NCBI RefSeq assembly: GCF_004365875.1 | Contig: NZ_SODF01000002.1 | Span: forward strand, 310,001-374,000 | Direction of reading: 5' to 3' | DNA: 64,000 bases | DNA from: Kribbella kalugense | GTDB lineage: Bacteria > Actinomycetota > Actinomycetes > Propionibacteriales > Kribbellaceae | Notes under the pieces: generated by a model | The model's input: only the letters and a program-made list of their open reading frames with translations | Told to the model about the DNA's origin: nothing | Databases searched by the model: none | Translations under genes and position numbers: made by a program | In this document: one piece after another, positions 44,305-52,764 of the stretch | Numbering within the stretch: position 1 is the first letter of the stretch | How the letters are laid out: each line of letters begins with the position of its first letter

Positions 44305-47300
44305 ATGCGTGGTTTCCGGCGGGTTGCTCTGGTCGCGGCGGCGACTCTGGTCGCGGGACTGCTGCCGTTGTACGCGGTGGCCGATGATCCGGCGCCGCTG
44401 ACGTTGGCCGCCTTCGAGGGAGCCGAGCCCTTCGCGTCCCCGCCTAACGCGGGGATCTTCGCCTGGGGCAGTGACGCGGACGACCCGCCGACGCTGGAGC
44501 TGCAGACCCGGGCGGACGCGCCGGCCGGTGACAAGGTGCTGCACGGGACCTACAACATCAGCGGGTACGGCGGGTTCAGCCACGACATCACGTACGACGT
44601 GAACCCCGGCAACTGGTCGGCGTACAAGGGCATCCGGTTCTGGTGGTACGGGCAGAACACCGCCCCGCTCCCACCCGGCTCCGGGAAGCGGATCTTCTTC
44701 GAGATCAAGGACGGCGGCGCGAACGCCGAGGCCTCCGAGCTGTGGAACACCAGCTTCACCGACGACTGGCAGGGCTGGCACCAGGTCGAGATCCCGTTCA
44801 GCCAGCTCGTCTACCGCAGCGACTACCAGCCGGTCGGCGGTATCGACCAGATCCTCAACCTGACCCAGATGTGGGGCTACGCGGTCACCATGCCGGTCGG
44901 CTCGCCTGGTGAGTTCGCGATCGACCAGGTCGAGGTGTACGGCAAGGCCGATCCGGCGTTGAAGGCGAGTGTCGTCACGGATGCCGGCGTCTATCCGGTC
45001 AAGGAGGGCGCCACCGCTCAGGTCAAGGTCTCCGTCGCGACCACCGACAGCGCACCGCTCGAAGCACCGGTGACCGTCGACTACAAGACCGGCACCGGAT
45101 CAGCCGGAGCCGACGACTACACCCCCGTGAGCGGCACTCTCACCTTCCCAGCCGGTACGGCGTCCGGCACCAGCCAGACCGTCGCGGTCGTGACACGCAA
45201 GGACCACACGGCGGAGGCCGCGGAGACCATCCCGCTCGAGCTGACGGTCACCGGCGCGAAGGCACCCTCGACCCAGCCGGTCGTGGTGATCAACGCGCAC
45301 GACCTGCCGTACCTGAACTCCAAGCTCCCGATCAAGAAGCGCGTCGACGACCTGGTCGCCCGGATGACGACGGCCGAGAAGGTCGGCCAGATGACGCAGG
45401 CCGAGCGCAACGCACTGCAGTCGAAGTCGGACATCGCGTCGTACGCCCTCGGCTCGCTGCTCTCCGGCGGCGGCTCGGTCCCGACTCCGAACACCCCGGC
45501 GGCCTGGGCCGCGATGATCGACACCTTCCAGCTGAACGCGCAGGCGACCCGGCTGCAGATCCCGTTGATCTACGGGGTCGACGCGGTGCACGGGCACAAC
45601 AACGTGGTCGGCGCGACGATCCTGCCCCACAACATCGGCATCGGCGCGACCCGCGATCCGGCGCTCGCTCAGAAGGCGGGTGAGGTGACCGCAACCGAGG
45701 TCCGCGCGACCGGCATCCCGTGGGACTTCGCGCCGTGCTTGTGCGTGGTTCGTGACGACCGCTGGGGCCGGGCGTACGAAGGGTTCGGTGAGGACCCGGC
45801 GCTCGTTCAGTCGATGGAGACCGTGATCACCGGGCTCCAGGGCAAGGCGGACGGTAGCCAGCTGTCGAAGAACACTCACGTACTGGCCACCGCGAAGCAC
45901 TTCGTCGGCGACGGCGGTACGACGTACGGCAGCTCGACGACCGGCTCGTACAAGATCGACCAGGGCATCACCCAGGTCACCACGCAGCAACTGGAGACCT
46001 TGCACCTGCCGCCGTTCAAGACCGCCGTGGATCTCGGCATCGGCACCGTGATGCCGTCGTACTCGAGTGTCGCGCTCGACGGTGGGCCGCCGGTCAAGAT
46101 GCACGGGAACGCCGACCTGATCAACGGCGTCCTCAAGCAGAAGATGGGCTTCAACGGCTTCGTGATCAGCGACTGGCAGGCGATCGACCAGCTGCCCGGC
46201 GACTACGCGAGCGACATCCGTACGTCGATCAACGCCGGCCTCGACATGATCATGGTGCCGACGAACTACCAGGGCTTCACCCAGGGACTGACCACCGAGA
46301 TCGCCGCCGGCAACATCCCGATGAGTCGGATCGACGACGCGGTACGACGGATCCTGACCGAGAAGTTCAAGCTCGGTCTGTTCGAGCACCCGTACGCCGA
46401 TACCTCGAACGCGAGCACGATCGGGTCGGCCGCACACCGGGCCGTCGGCCGCGAGGCAGCGGCGGAATCGCAAGTGCTGTTGAAGAACGACGGCAATCTG
46501 CTGCCGTTGAAGGCTGACCAGAAGGTCTATGTTGCCGGCAGCAACGCCAACGATCTCGGCAACCAGATGGGTGGCTGGAGCATCACCTGGCAAGGCGGTT
46601 CGGGTGCGACGACCACCGGTACGACGATCCTGGACGGGATCAAGCAGGTGGTGCCGACGGCAACGTTCAGCGCCGATGCCTCTGCCCCACTTGAGGGTCA
46701 CGATGTCGGCGTGGTCGTGGTCGGCGAACGCCCGTACGCCGAGGGAATTGGGGACGTGGGCAACGGTCACACCTTGCAGCTCTCCGCTGCCGACAAGGCC
46801 GCGGTGGACAAGGTCTGCGGCGCGATGAAGTGCGTCGTACTGGTCGTGTCCGGTCGGCCGCAGGTGATAGCGGACCAGCTCGGCGAGATGAACGCGGTCG
46901 TCGCGTCCTGGTTGCCAGGGACCGAGGGTGCCGGTGTTGCCGACGTACTCTTCGGCAAGCGTCCCTTCTCCGGTCGCCTCCCGGTCAGCTGGCCGCGTGC
47001 CGAGGACCAGCAGCCGCTCAATGTCGGTGATGCTTCCTACGATCCGCAGTACCCGTTCGGTTGGGGTCTGACCACTCAGGCCGCGGCTCGTCAGGCGCTG
47101 ACTGATGCTCGCAACAGCCTGCTCCGTAAGCACGATCCCAACGCTCTGGCGGCCGCAGTCACGGCAAGCATCGCTCTGAGCGTGAAGGACTGGTCGGGGC
47201 CGCAGGCAACCATTGCCTTGGCCGCGGCGGCTCAGTCGGCGAAGTTCCTCGAGCGCACCAAGGTGGACACCTTCGCCGAAGACGACGCCGTCGTCGGTGT

Positions 47301-47442
47301 GGCCCGCTGGGTCGCCCAGAACCACATCGGCCAGAACATCACCGAACCCACGTCCAAACTGACATCCGACGCGGACCACCTGCTGCTGAGCGGAAGCTTG
47401 AGCGCCGCGGTCAGCAAGCTGACCGCGGCCTCCAAGAGCTAG
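44305..47442 (+). CDS. Secreted glycoside hydrolase family 3 beta-glucosidase/exoglucanase
   Basis: The 1045-residue exported enzyme has a signal peptide ending near AVA (26), an N-terminal CBM/CIA30-like beta-sandwich (about 30-215), a Calx-beta-like domain (about 225-335; TGTGSAGADDYTPVSGTLTF), then GH3 N- and C-domains: GVDAVHGHNNVVG, ATAKHFVGDGGT and the nucleophile D623 in GFVISDWQAID, with LLKNDGNLLPL opening the second domain. PVSWPRAEDQQPLNVG closes it. A roughly 120-residue helical tail follows. It should cut beta-glucosyl residues from oligosaccharides outside the cell. GGGGAG lies 7 nt before the ATG. Confidence 0.93.
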   Translation: MRGFRRVALVAAATLVAGLLPLYAVADDPAPLTLAAFEGAEPFASPPNAGIFAWGSDADDPPTLELQTRADAPAGDKVLHGTYNISGYGGFSHDITYDVNPGNWSAYKGIRFWWYGQNTAPLPPGSGKRIFFEIKDGGANAEASELWNTSFTDDWQGWHQVEIPFSQLVYRSDYQPVGGIDQILNLTQMWGYAVTMPVGSPGEFAIDQVEVYGKADPALKASVVTDAGVYPVKEGATAQVKVSVATTDSAPLEAPVTVDYKTGTGSAGADDYTPVSGTLTFPAGTASGTSQTVAVVTRKDHTAEAAETIPLELTVTGAKAPSTQPVVVINAHDLPYLNSKLPIKKRVDDLVARMTTAEKVGQMTQAERNALQSKSDIASYALGSLLSGGGSVPTPNTPAAWAAMIDTFQLNAQATRLQIPLIYGVDAVHGHNNVVGATILPHNIGIGATRDPALAQKAGEVTATEVRATGIPWDFAPCLCVVRDDRWGRAYEGFGEDPALVQSMETVITGLQGKADGSQLSKNTHVLATAKHFVGDGGTTYGSSTTGSYKIDQGITQVTTQQLETLHLPPFKTAVDLGIGTVMPSYSSVALDGGPPVKMHGNADLINGVLKQKMGFNGFVISDWQAIDQLPGDYASDIRTSINAGLDMIMVPTNYQGFTQGLTTEIAAGNIPMSRIDDAVRRILTEKFKLGLFEHPYADTSNASTIGSAAHRAVGREAAAESQVLLKNDGNLLPLKADQKVYVAGSNANDLGNQMGGWSITWQGGSGATTTGTTILDGIKQVVPTATFSADASAPLEGHDVGVVVVGERPYAEGIGDVGNGHTLQLSAADKAAVDKVCGAMKCVVLVVSGRPQVIADQLGEMNAVVASWLPGTEGAGVADVLFGKRPFSGRLPVSWPRAEDQQPLNVGDASYDPQYPFGWGLTTQAAARQALTDARNSLLRKHDPNALAAAVTASIALSVKDWSGPQATIALAAAAQSAKFLERTKVDTFAEDDAVVGVARWVAQNHIGQNITEPTSKLTSDADHLLLSGSLSAAVSKLTAASKS

Positions 47443-47448
47443 CTAGAA

Positions 47449-47475
47449 GTGGGGGTGGGTTCAGCTCACCCCCAC
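47449..47475. terminator. Bidirectional terminator hairpin
   Basis: GTGGGGGTG (47449-47457) and CACCCCCAC (47467-47475) form a 9-bp stem between the convergent GH3 and MMPL genes; the right arm lies in the last MMPL codons. Confidence 0.65.
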
Positions 47476-49605
47476 CAGCTCACGGTCGACAGGAGCCAAC
47501 GCCTGCTTGTGCAGACGGTTCGGCCACCACGCGCGGCGACCGAGCAGCACCATGATCGACGGCAGCATCACGATCCGGACGAGCGTGGCGTCGATCAGGA
47601 CAGCCACCGCCAGGCCGACACCCATCTGCTTCATCTCCAGCATCGCGAGGGTGGCAAAGACCGCGAACACCGAGACCATTACCGCGGCCGCGCTCGTCAC
47701 CACGCCGGCGGATTCGGTGATGCCCTTCCGGACCGCCTCGCTCGGGGTCAGTCCCTCGACCACGCCCTCGCGGATCCGGCCGAGGACGAACACGTGGTAG
47801 TCCATCGACAGCCCGACCAGGATCACGAACAGGAACAACGGGATCCAGGAAACCACGAACCCGGATGACGTGAACCCGAGCAACCCTTCCGCCCAGGTGT
47901 GCTGGAACACCAAGGACAGCACCCCGAAGCACGCCGCCACCGAGGCGAGGTTCAGCACCGTCGTCACCACCGCGATCGCCACACTCCGGAACGTCACGGC
48001 CATCATCACCAGTGTCAACGCCAGCACGAAGGCGATCACCCACGGCAGCTTGTCCCGCTGATTGTTGCCATAGTCAACCGACTCGGCCGACTCCCCGCCA
48101 ACCGCCCAGGTCGTGGATCCCAACGCGGCCGGCGCCAACTGCTCACGTAACTGATCCAGCGCAGTCTCGGCGTTCGCACTGCCCTCCGGCAACACCGACA
48201 CCAGCGTCAGTACGGCGGTACCGTTCGCCTGCCGGATCGGATGTCCCGGCGGTACGACGAACTCGCCGCTCTTCACCGCAGATCCCTGCAACCCGGCCAG
48301 CGCCGCAGCCGCGTCTCCACCCTGCGCGACCACGTCGTACGACAGACCGCCTTGCGACGGGAAGTTGTCCTGCAGGGCCTTCAGCGTGCGTACTTCGGGA
48401 ATGGTCTGCGGCAGCGTATTCAGGTCAGCCGACTCGGTCTTCATCCCCAGTGCCGGTACGGCGAGGGCGATCACAATCACCGCGGAGAACGACAGTGCCG
48501 TGCGCGGATGACGCAGTACCGGAGCCAGGATGCGGCGGCTGATGCCGGCCGGACCGATGCGTCGATTGAGCCGCCACAGCAGCGGGACGCGCGGCCGGTC
48601 GACCCGGTGACCGAGCTTGGCGAGCAACGCCGGCAGGACGGTCAGCGAACCGAGAACCGCTACCGCGACGACCACGATCGTTGCCGTTGCCATCGAGGTG
48701 AAGGTCGCGTCCTGAGCGACGTACAGGCCGGCCATCGACACGATCACGGCCAGGCCGGAGACGACGACCGAGTGGCCGGACGTTGCCGCGGCGATCTCGA
48801 CCGCGTCCAGGGTGCTGCGGCCTTTGCGGCGTTCCTCGCGTTCGCGTTTGAGGTAGAAGAGCGAGTAGTCGACACCGACCGCCATCCCGATCAGCAGGAC
48901 CACGTTCGCGACCGATCCGCCGTCCGGGAAGAGGTACGACAGCGGCGCGTAGAAGCCGAGAGCCGCGCCGACGGCCGAGAACGCCAGCAGGACAGGGATC
49001 CCGGCCGCGATCAACGCACCGAAGGCGAGCAGCATCAGCCCGAACGTGATCGGCAAACTGAGCTTCTCCGCCTTCGCCAGGTCGGAACCGACCTGCTTCC
49101 AGATCCCCGCGTCCACCGAGGCGTTGCCGGCCTGGGCGATGGTCAGCTCCGGATTCGCCTTCTGTACGTCGGCTGTGGTGGCGACGATCTTGTCGATCGC
49201 GTCGGCCGCGTCGTCCGCCGTACCTTTGAGCTCCATCGGAACGAGCACGGCCTTGCCGTTCTCGGACCAGACCGGCTTGCCAACGGCCTGGACCGACGGC
49301 AGTGCTGCCAGCTTCTGGCTGAGCTGGGCGATGGCCGTGGTTGCCGCGGCCTTGCTCAACGGACCGTCCGGGTCGGTGATCAGAACGGTTTCGGCGGGGC
49401 GATCGCCGAGGCCTGCCTTCTCGACCAGTTCCGCGGCCTGGCCGGACTGACCGACCCAGTTGTCCTTGCTCTGCGTGTGTTGCTTCGGGATGACCACCGA
49501 CATCCCGACCGCGACGACGACGAGCAACAGCCAGAGGCCGATCGCCCGCCATGGATGGACAGCACTCCAGCGCGCGACGCGCACAGTCACTGAACCCCTG
49601 GTCAT
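47461..49605 (-). CDS. MMPL/RND family transporter
   Basis: The 714-residue inner-membrane exporter of the MMPL branch of RND pumps has 12 helices in two repeats, each with a large external loop (about 45-185 and 390-510). GMAVGVDYSLFYLKREREE and VILVGLSMDYHVFVLGRIRE are the paired motifs with the proton-relay Asp-Tyr of MMPL proteins. Such pumps move lipids, siderophores or hydrophobic drugs; there is no pathway neighbour to name the substrate. I chose the ATG at 49605 (GAGG 8 nt upstream); a GTG at 49614 is possible. Confidence 0.9.
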   Translation of the reverse strand: MTRGSVTVRVARWSAVHPWRAIGLWLLLVVVAVGMSVVIPKQHTQSKDNWVGQSGQAAELVEKAGLGDRPAETVLITDPDGPLSKAAATTAIAQLSQKLAALPSVQAVGKPVWSENGKAVLVPMELKGTADDAADAIDKIVATTADVQKANPELTIAQAGNASVDAGIWKQVGSDLAKAEKLSLPITFGLMLLAFGALIAAGIPVLLAFSAVGAALGFYAPLSYLFPDGGSVANVVLLIGMAVGVDYSLFYLKREREERRKGRSTLDAVEIAAATSGHSVVVSGLAVIVSMAGLYVAQDATFTSMATATIVVVAVAVLGSLTVLPALLAKLGHRVDRPRVPLLWRLNRRIGPAGISRRILAPVLRHPRTALSFSAVIVIALAVPALGMKTESADLNTLPQTIPEVRTLKALQDNFPSQGGLSYDVVAQGGDAAAALAGLQGSAVKSGEFVVPPGHPIRQANGTAVLTLVSVLPEGSANAETALDQLREQLAPAALGSTTWAVGGESAESVDYGNNQRDKLPWVIAFVLALTLVMMAVTFRSVAIAVVTTVLNLASVAACFGVLSLVFQHTWAEGLLGFTSSGFVVSWIPLFLFVILVGLSMDYHVFVLGRIREGVVEGLTPSEAVRKGITESAGVVTSAAAVMVSVFAVFATLAMLEMKQMGVGLAVAVLIDATLVRIVMLPSIMVLLGRRAWWPNRLHKQALAPVDRELVGVS

Positions 49606-49712
49606 CTTCCCCACCTCTCGACGGCCGGGCCTTCTGCCCAGTCAGAACGAGCCTGACCTGGTTGACCGCGGATCTCAGGAGTCCTGACCCCCCGGCCAAG
49701 GGGGAGGTAGGT

Positions 49713-50642
49713 CTACCCAGCGACCGGTTCGGTCGTCCGGGAGCGGAGGCGGCGGAGCATGCGGGCGTCCTCGAAGCCGACGGTTCGGGCCGCCGCCTCG
49801 ATGGTGGTGCCGTGGCCGATCAGGTGCTCGGCGCGTTCCAGGCGGAGGAGTTGCTGGTACCGGAGCGGGGTGAGGCCGGTGGCCGTGGTGAAGATGCGGG
49901 TCAGGGTGCGCTCGCTGACGCCGACCTGACCGGCCAGGTCGGACAGCGGGAGGCGCTCGGCGTACTGCACGTCGATGACGTCCTGGACGCGGTGGGCGAG
50001 GTCGCTGAGATGACCGCGGTGGCGCAGCATCGCGCTCTCCTGCAGCTCGTCGCCGTTGCGGCGCGCGTACACGACCATCTGCCGGGCGACCCGGGCGGCC
50101 GCCTCCGCACCACGGTCGACCGCGACCAGATGCAACGCCAGGTCGATCCCGCTCGCGATCCCGGCGGAGGTGATGATCCGGTCGTCCACGACGTACAACA
50201 CGTCCCGAACCATCGTCCCCCGCGGGTAGCGGGCAGCCAGCTCGTCGGTCAGGTCGTGGTGGGTCGTGAAGCGCCGGCCGTCGAGCAGACCGCTCGCCCC
50301 GAGCGCGTCCGCACCCGAACAAACACTGGCCACCGACCCGCCACTCGCATGGTGATCACGCAGCCTCTGCCGGACCTCGGGCCCGATCGGCGGCACCGGC
50401 GACAGCGACGGCGATCGCCACCCAGGTACGACGATCAGGTCCGTCGGCTCGATCTCCGGCCAGTCCAACTGTGCCCGCAACGGCACGCCCTGAGCGGTCA
50501 TCACCTCCTCGGATTCGGCGACGTAGCTCAGCTCGTAGCCGTACCCGAGGTCGTTGGCCGTCGTGAACGCCTGCGCCGGCCCGGCCAGATCCAGCAGGTG
50601 CACCTTCGGCACGAGTACGAAGACGATCCGAGTGGGACGCAT
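49713..50642 (-). CDS. GlxA-type AraC family regulator (DJ-1/PfpI-like domain)
   Basis: The 309-residue protein joins a DJ-1/PfpI-like sensor domain (about 1-180; IVVPGWRSP, and GGSVASVCSGADALGASGLLDGRR with the nucleophile-elbow Cys) to a C-terminal AraC helix-turn-helix domain (SDLAGQVGVSERTLTRIF, then AAARTVGFEDARML). GlxA-like regulators control catabolic or amide-hydrolase genes. It starts 5 nt after the isochorismatase gene stop, so it probably regulates its own operon with that hydrolase. Confidence 0.9.
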   Translation of the reverse strand: MRPTRIVFVLVPKVHLLDLAGPAQAFTTANDLGYGYELSYVAESEEVMTAQGVPLRAQLDWPEIEPTDLIVVPGWRSPSLSPVPPIGPEVRQRLRDHHASGGSVASVCSGADALGASGLLDGRRFTTHHDLTDELAARYPRGTMVRDVLYVVDDRIITSAGIASGIDLALHLVAVDRGAEAAARVARQMVVYARRNGDELQESAMLRHRGHLSDLAHRVQDVIDVQYAERLPLSDLAGQVGVSERTLTRIFTTATGLTPLRYQQLLRLERAEHLIGHGTTIEAAARTVGFEDARMLRRLRSRTTEPVAG

Positions 50643-50646
50643 TCGG

Positions 50647-51246
50647 TCAGGATGACACGGGTACGGCGGTGAGTTCGTCGAGTGTCCGGATCGTGGCGAA
50701 CCGACCCGCCAGCACGTACTCGGTCCGCTCGCTGACCTGGTCCGCGGAGAGGGTCCGGGGATCGGCGAGGACCTCCTCGACAGTCGCATCGTCGCGGATC
50801 GACCAGTGCGCGAGCGCCATCGTCGCGGTCGCCTCGGTCACGAACACGACGTCGTACCCGAGGTCCGATCCGACGCGCGCGGTGGTCTCGCAGCACTGCT
50901 CGGTACGGATGCCGCTGACAACGATCTCGGTGACGCCGTGCTGGGTCAGCAGTTGCTGCAGATTCGTTGTGGTGAAGGCGTTGTGCGACGTCTTGGTGAT
51001 CATCGGCTCACCGGGCAGCGGCTCGAGTCCGTCGATCAGCTGGACGTGTCCGTTGGCCGGGTCGAACGCGCCACCGGTACCGGGCTCGGTGTGCAGGACC
51101 CAGACGACGAGGTCGCCCTTGTCCCGGGCCGCGCGGACCAGGCGGTCGACCCGGTCGGCGATGTCGGGGTGGTTCACCAGCTGCCAGTTCGGGCGGACCC
51201 GGAACGATTCCTGGACGTCGATCACGATCAGTGCGGTTCGGCTCAT
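50647..51246 (-). CDS. Isochorismatase family cysteine hydrolase
   Basis: The 199-residue protein has the family layout: Asp in LIVIDVQESF (D10), Lys in MITKTSHNAF, and the cysteine motif VVSGIRTEQCCETTARVGSDLG in two parts with the nucleophilic Cys. The double Cys makes the exact nucleophile uncertain (by spacing, the second fits nicotinamidase-like enzymes). Despite the name, most members hydrolyse amides such as nicotinamide or biuret, not isochorismate, so no link to menF is implied. It pairs with the GlxA-type regulator. Confidence 0.88.
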   Translation of the reverse strand: MSRTALIVIDVQESFRVRPNWQLVNHPDIADRVDRLVRAARDKGDLVVWVLHTEPGTGGAFDPANGHVQLIDGLEPLPGEPMITKTSHNAFTTTNLQQLLTQHGVTEIVVSGIRTEQCCETTARVGSDLGYDVVFVTEATATMALAHWSIRDDATVEEVLADPRTLSADQVSERTEYVLAGRFATIRTLDELTAVPVSS

Positions 51247-51447
51247 GACCCCATCGTCGCCCGCTGACGGCGTACCGCAGAAGGCTCGATCGAGGCCGGG
51301 ACCGGACCGATCTGGTCACAGCCGCGCGACCTCTTCAAGCATGGTGGAGAGATCGGACGAATTCACACCGTTCCGAACTGTTCCAAACACCGGTCTGGCG
51401 CGCTTATCGTGCCAACGTCTGGATCTACAACGATTGAGGGGATTGCG

Positions 51448-52671
51448 ATGCCCGACCACCTGCCCCGCCGCCAGGTCCTCCGGACCGCCGGCGTCCTGGG
51501 TCTTGGTGCCGCCGCCGCGGGCGCTTTGAGCAACACCGCGGATGCCGCCACCCAGGCCGCTCGTACGCCGGATAAGTTGGCCGCCATGGGCGAACACCAC
51601 GGCAGACTCGAGATCCACAAGGACAAGTTCGGTACCACGCCGGACGGTCAGCAGGTGGACGTGTACACGTTCACCAACGGCCGGGTGACGATCTCGATGC
51701 TCACCTGGGGCGCGACCATCCAGCGGGTCGAGACGCCGGACCGCCGCGGCCGGACCACGAACATCAGCCTCGGCTTCGACAACCTGCCCGACTACGCGGC
51801 CCTCAGCCCGTACTTCGGCGCCACCATCGGCCGCTACGGCAACCGGATCGCCAAGGGCAAGTTCACCCTGGACGGGACGACGTACCAGATCCCGATCAAC
51901 AACGGCGAGAACGCGTTGCACGGCGGCACCATCGGATTCGACAAGAGAGTCTGGAAGGCCGAGGTCGTCAAGTCCGACAAGGCCGTCGGCGTCGCGTTCA
52001 CCTACGTCAGCCCGGACGGTGAGATGGGCTTCCCTGGTGAGCTCACCAGCACCGTCACGTACACGCTGGACAAGCGCGACAGCCTGCGGATCGACTACCA
52101 CGCGACCGTCGCGGGCAAGCCGACCATCGTCAACCTGACGAACCACTGCTACTTCAACCTGCTCGGCGAGGGCAACGGCACCATCTACGACCACGTGCTC
52201 GAGCTGAACGCGGCGAAGTACACCCCGGTCGACGTGAACCTGATCCCGACCGGCGAGATCGCTCCGGTCGCAGGTACGCCGTTCGACTTCAACCGGCCGA
52301 CCGCCATCGGCGCCCGGCTCCGCGGCGACCACCAGCAGCTGATCTTCGGCCGCGGCTACGACCACAACTTCGTGCTGGCCGGCCAGCCGGACAGCAACGG
52401 GATGCGCCTCGCGGGCCGCTTCACCGAACCCGAGCACGGCCGCACCATCGAGGTCCACACCGACCAGCCCGGCGTCCAGTTCTACAGCGGCAACTTCCTC
52501 GACGGCACCTTCCTCGGCATCGGCAACAAGGCCTACCGCCAGGGCGACGCCTTCGCCTTCGAAACCCAGCACTTCCCCGACTCCCCCAACCACCCCAACT
52601 TCCCGTCCACCGTCCTGCGGCCGGGCGAGACCTACAAGAGCACCACCGTCTACAGCTTCGGCACCAAGTAG
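51448..52671 (+). CDS. Aldose 1-epimerase, Tat-exported
   Basis: The 407-residue mutarotase interconverts alpha and beta anomers of sugars. The catalytic His pair lies in ENALHGG and NLTNHCYFNL, and the catalytic Glu in FAFETQHFPDSPNHP. The N-terminus has a twin-arginine signal, RRQVLRTAGVLGLGAAAAGA, ending near ADA (33), so the folded enzyme is exported. Secreted mutarotases are uncommon and suggest sugar processing outside the cell, as for the GH3 enzyme at 44.3 kb. The ATG follows GAGGGG. Confidence 0.93.
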   Translation: MPDHLPRRQVLRTAGVLGLGAAAAGALSNTADAATQAARTPDKLAAMGEHHGRLEIHKDKFGTTPDGQQVDVYTFTNGRVTISMLTWGATIQRVETPDRRGRTTNISLGFDNLPDYAALSPYFGATIGRYGNRIAKGKFTLDGTTYQIPINNGENALHGGTIGFDKRVWKAEVVKSDKAVGVAFTYVSPDGEMGFPGELTSTVTYTLDKRDSLRIDYHATVAGKPTIVNLTNHCYFNLLGEGNGTIYDHVLELNAAKYTPVDVNLIPTGEIAPVAGTPFDFNRPTAIGARLRGDHQQLIFGRGYDHNFVLAGQPDSNGMRLAGRFTEPEHGRTIEVHTDQPGVQFYSGNFLDGTFLGIGNKAYRQGDAFAFETQHFPDSPNHPNFPSTVLRPGETYKSTTVYSFGTK

Positions 52672-52675
52672 CCCG

Positions 52676-52707
52676 GTGAGGTGCAGGACCGGCGTCCTGC
52701 ACCTCAC
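52676..52707. terminator. 14-bp hairpin terminator
   Basis: GTGAGGTGCAGGAC (52676-52689) and GTCCTGCACCTCAC (52694-52707) form a perfect 14-bp stem with a CGGC tetraloop, 5 nt after the epimerase stop. No U-tract, but very stable. Confidence 0.82.
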
Positions 52708-52764
52708 GCTTGCCAGCACCGGCCAACCGGCGCACGCTGGCCGGTGGAGGGTGGGTGACGGGTT

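Noticed and set aside
50647..51246. True isochorismatase acting on the menF product
   Set aside because: The family is mostly amide hydrolases; the gene is 43 kb from menF and pairs with a GlxA-type regulator.
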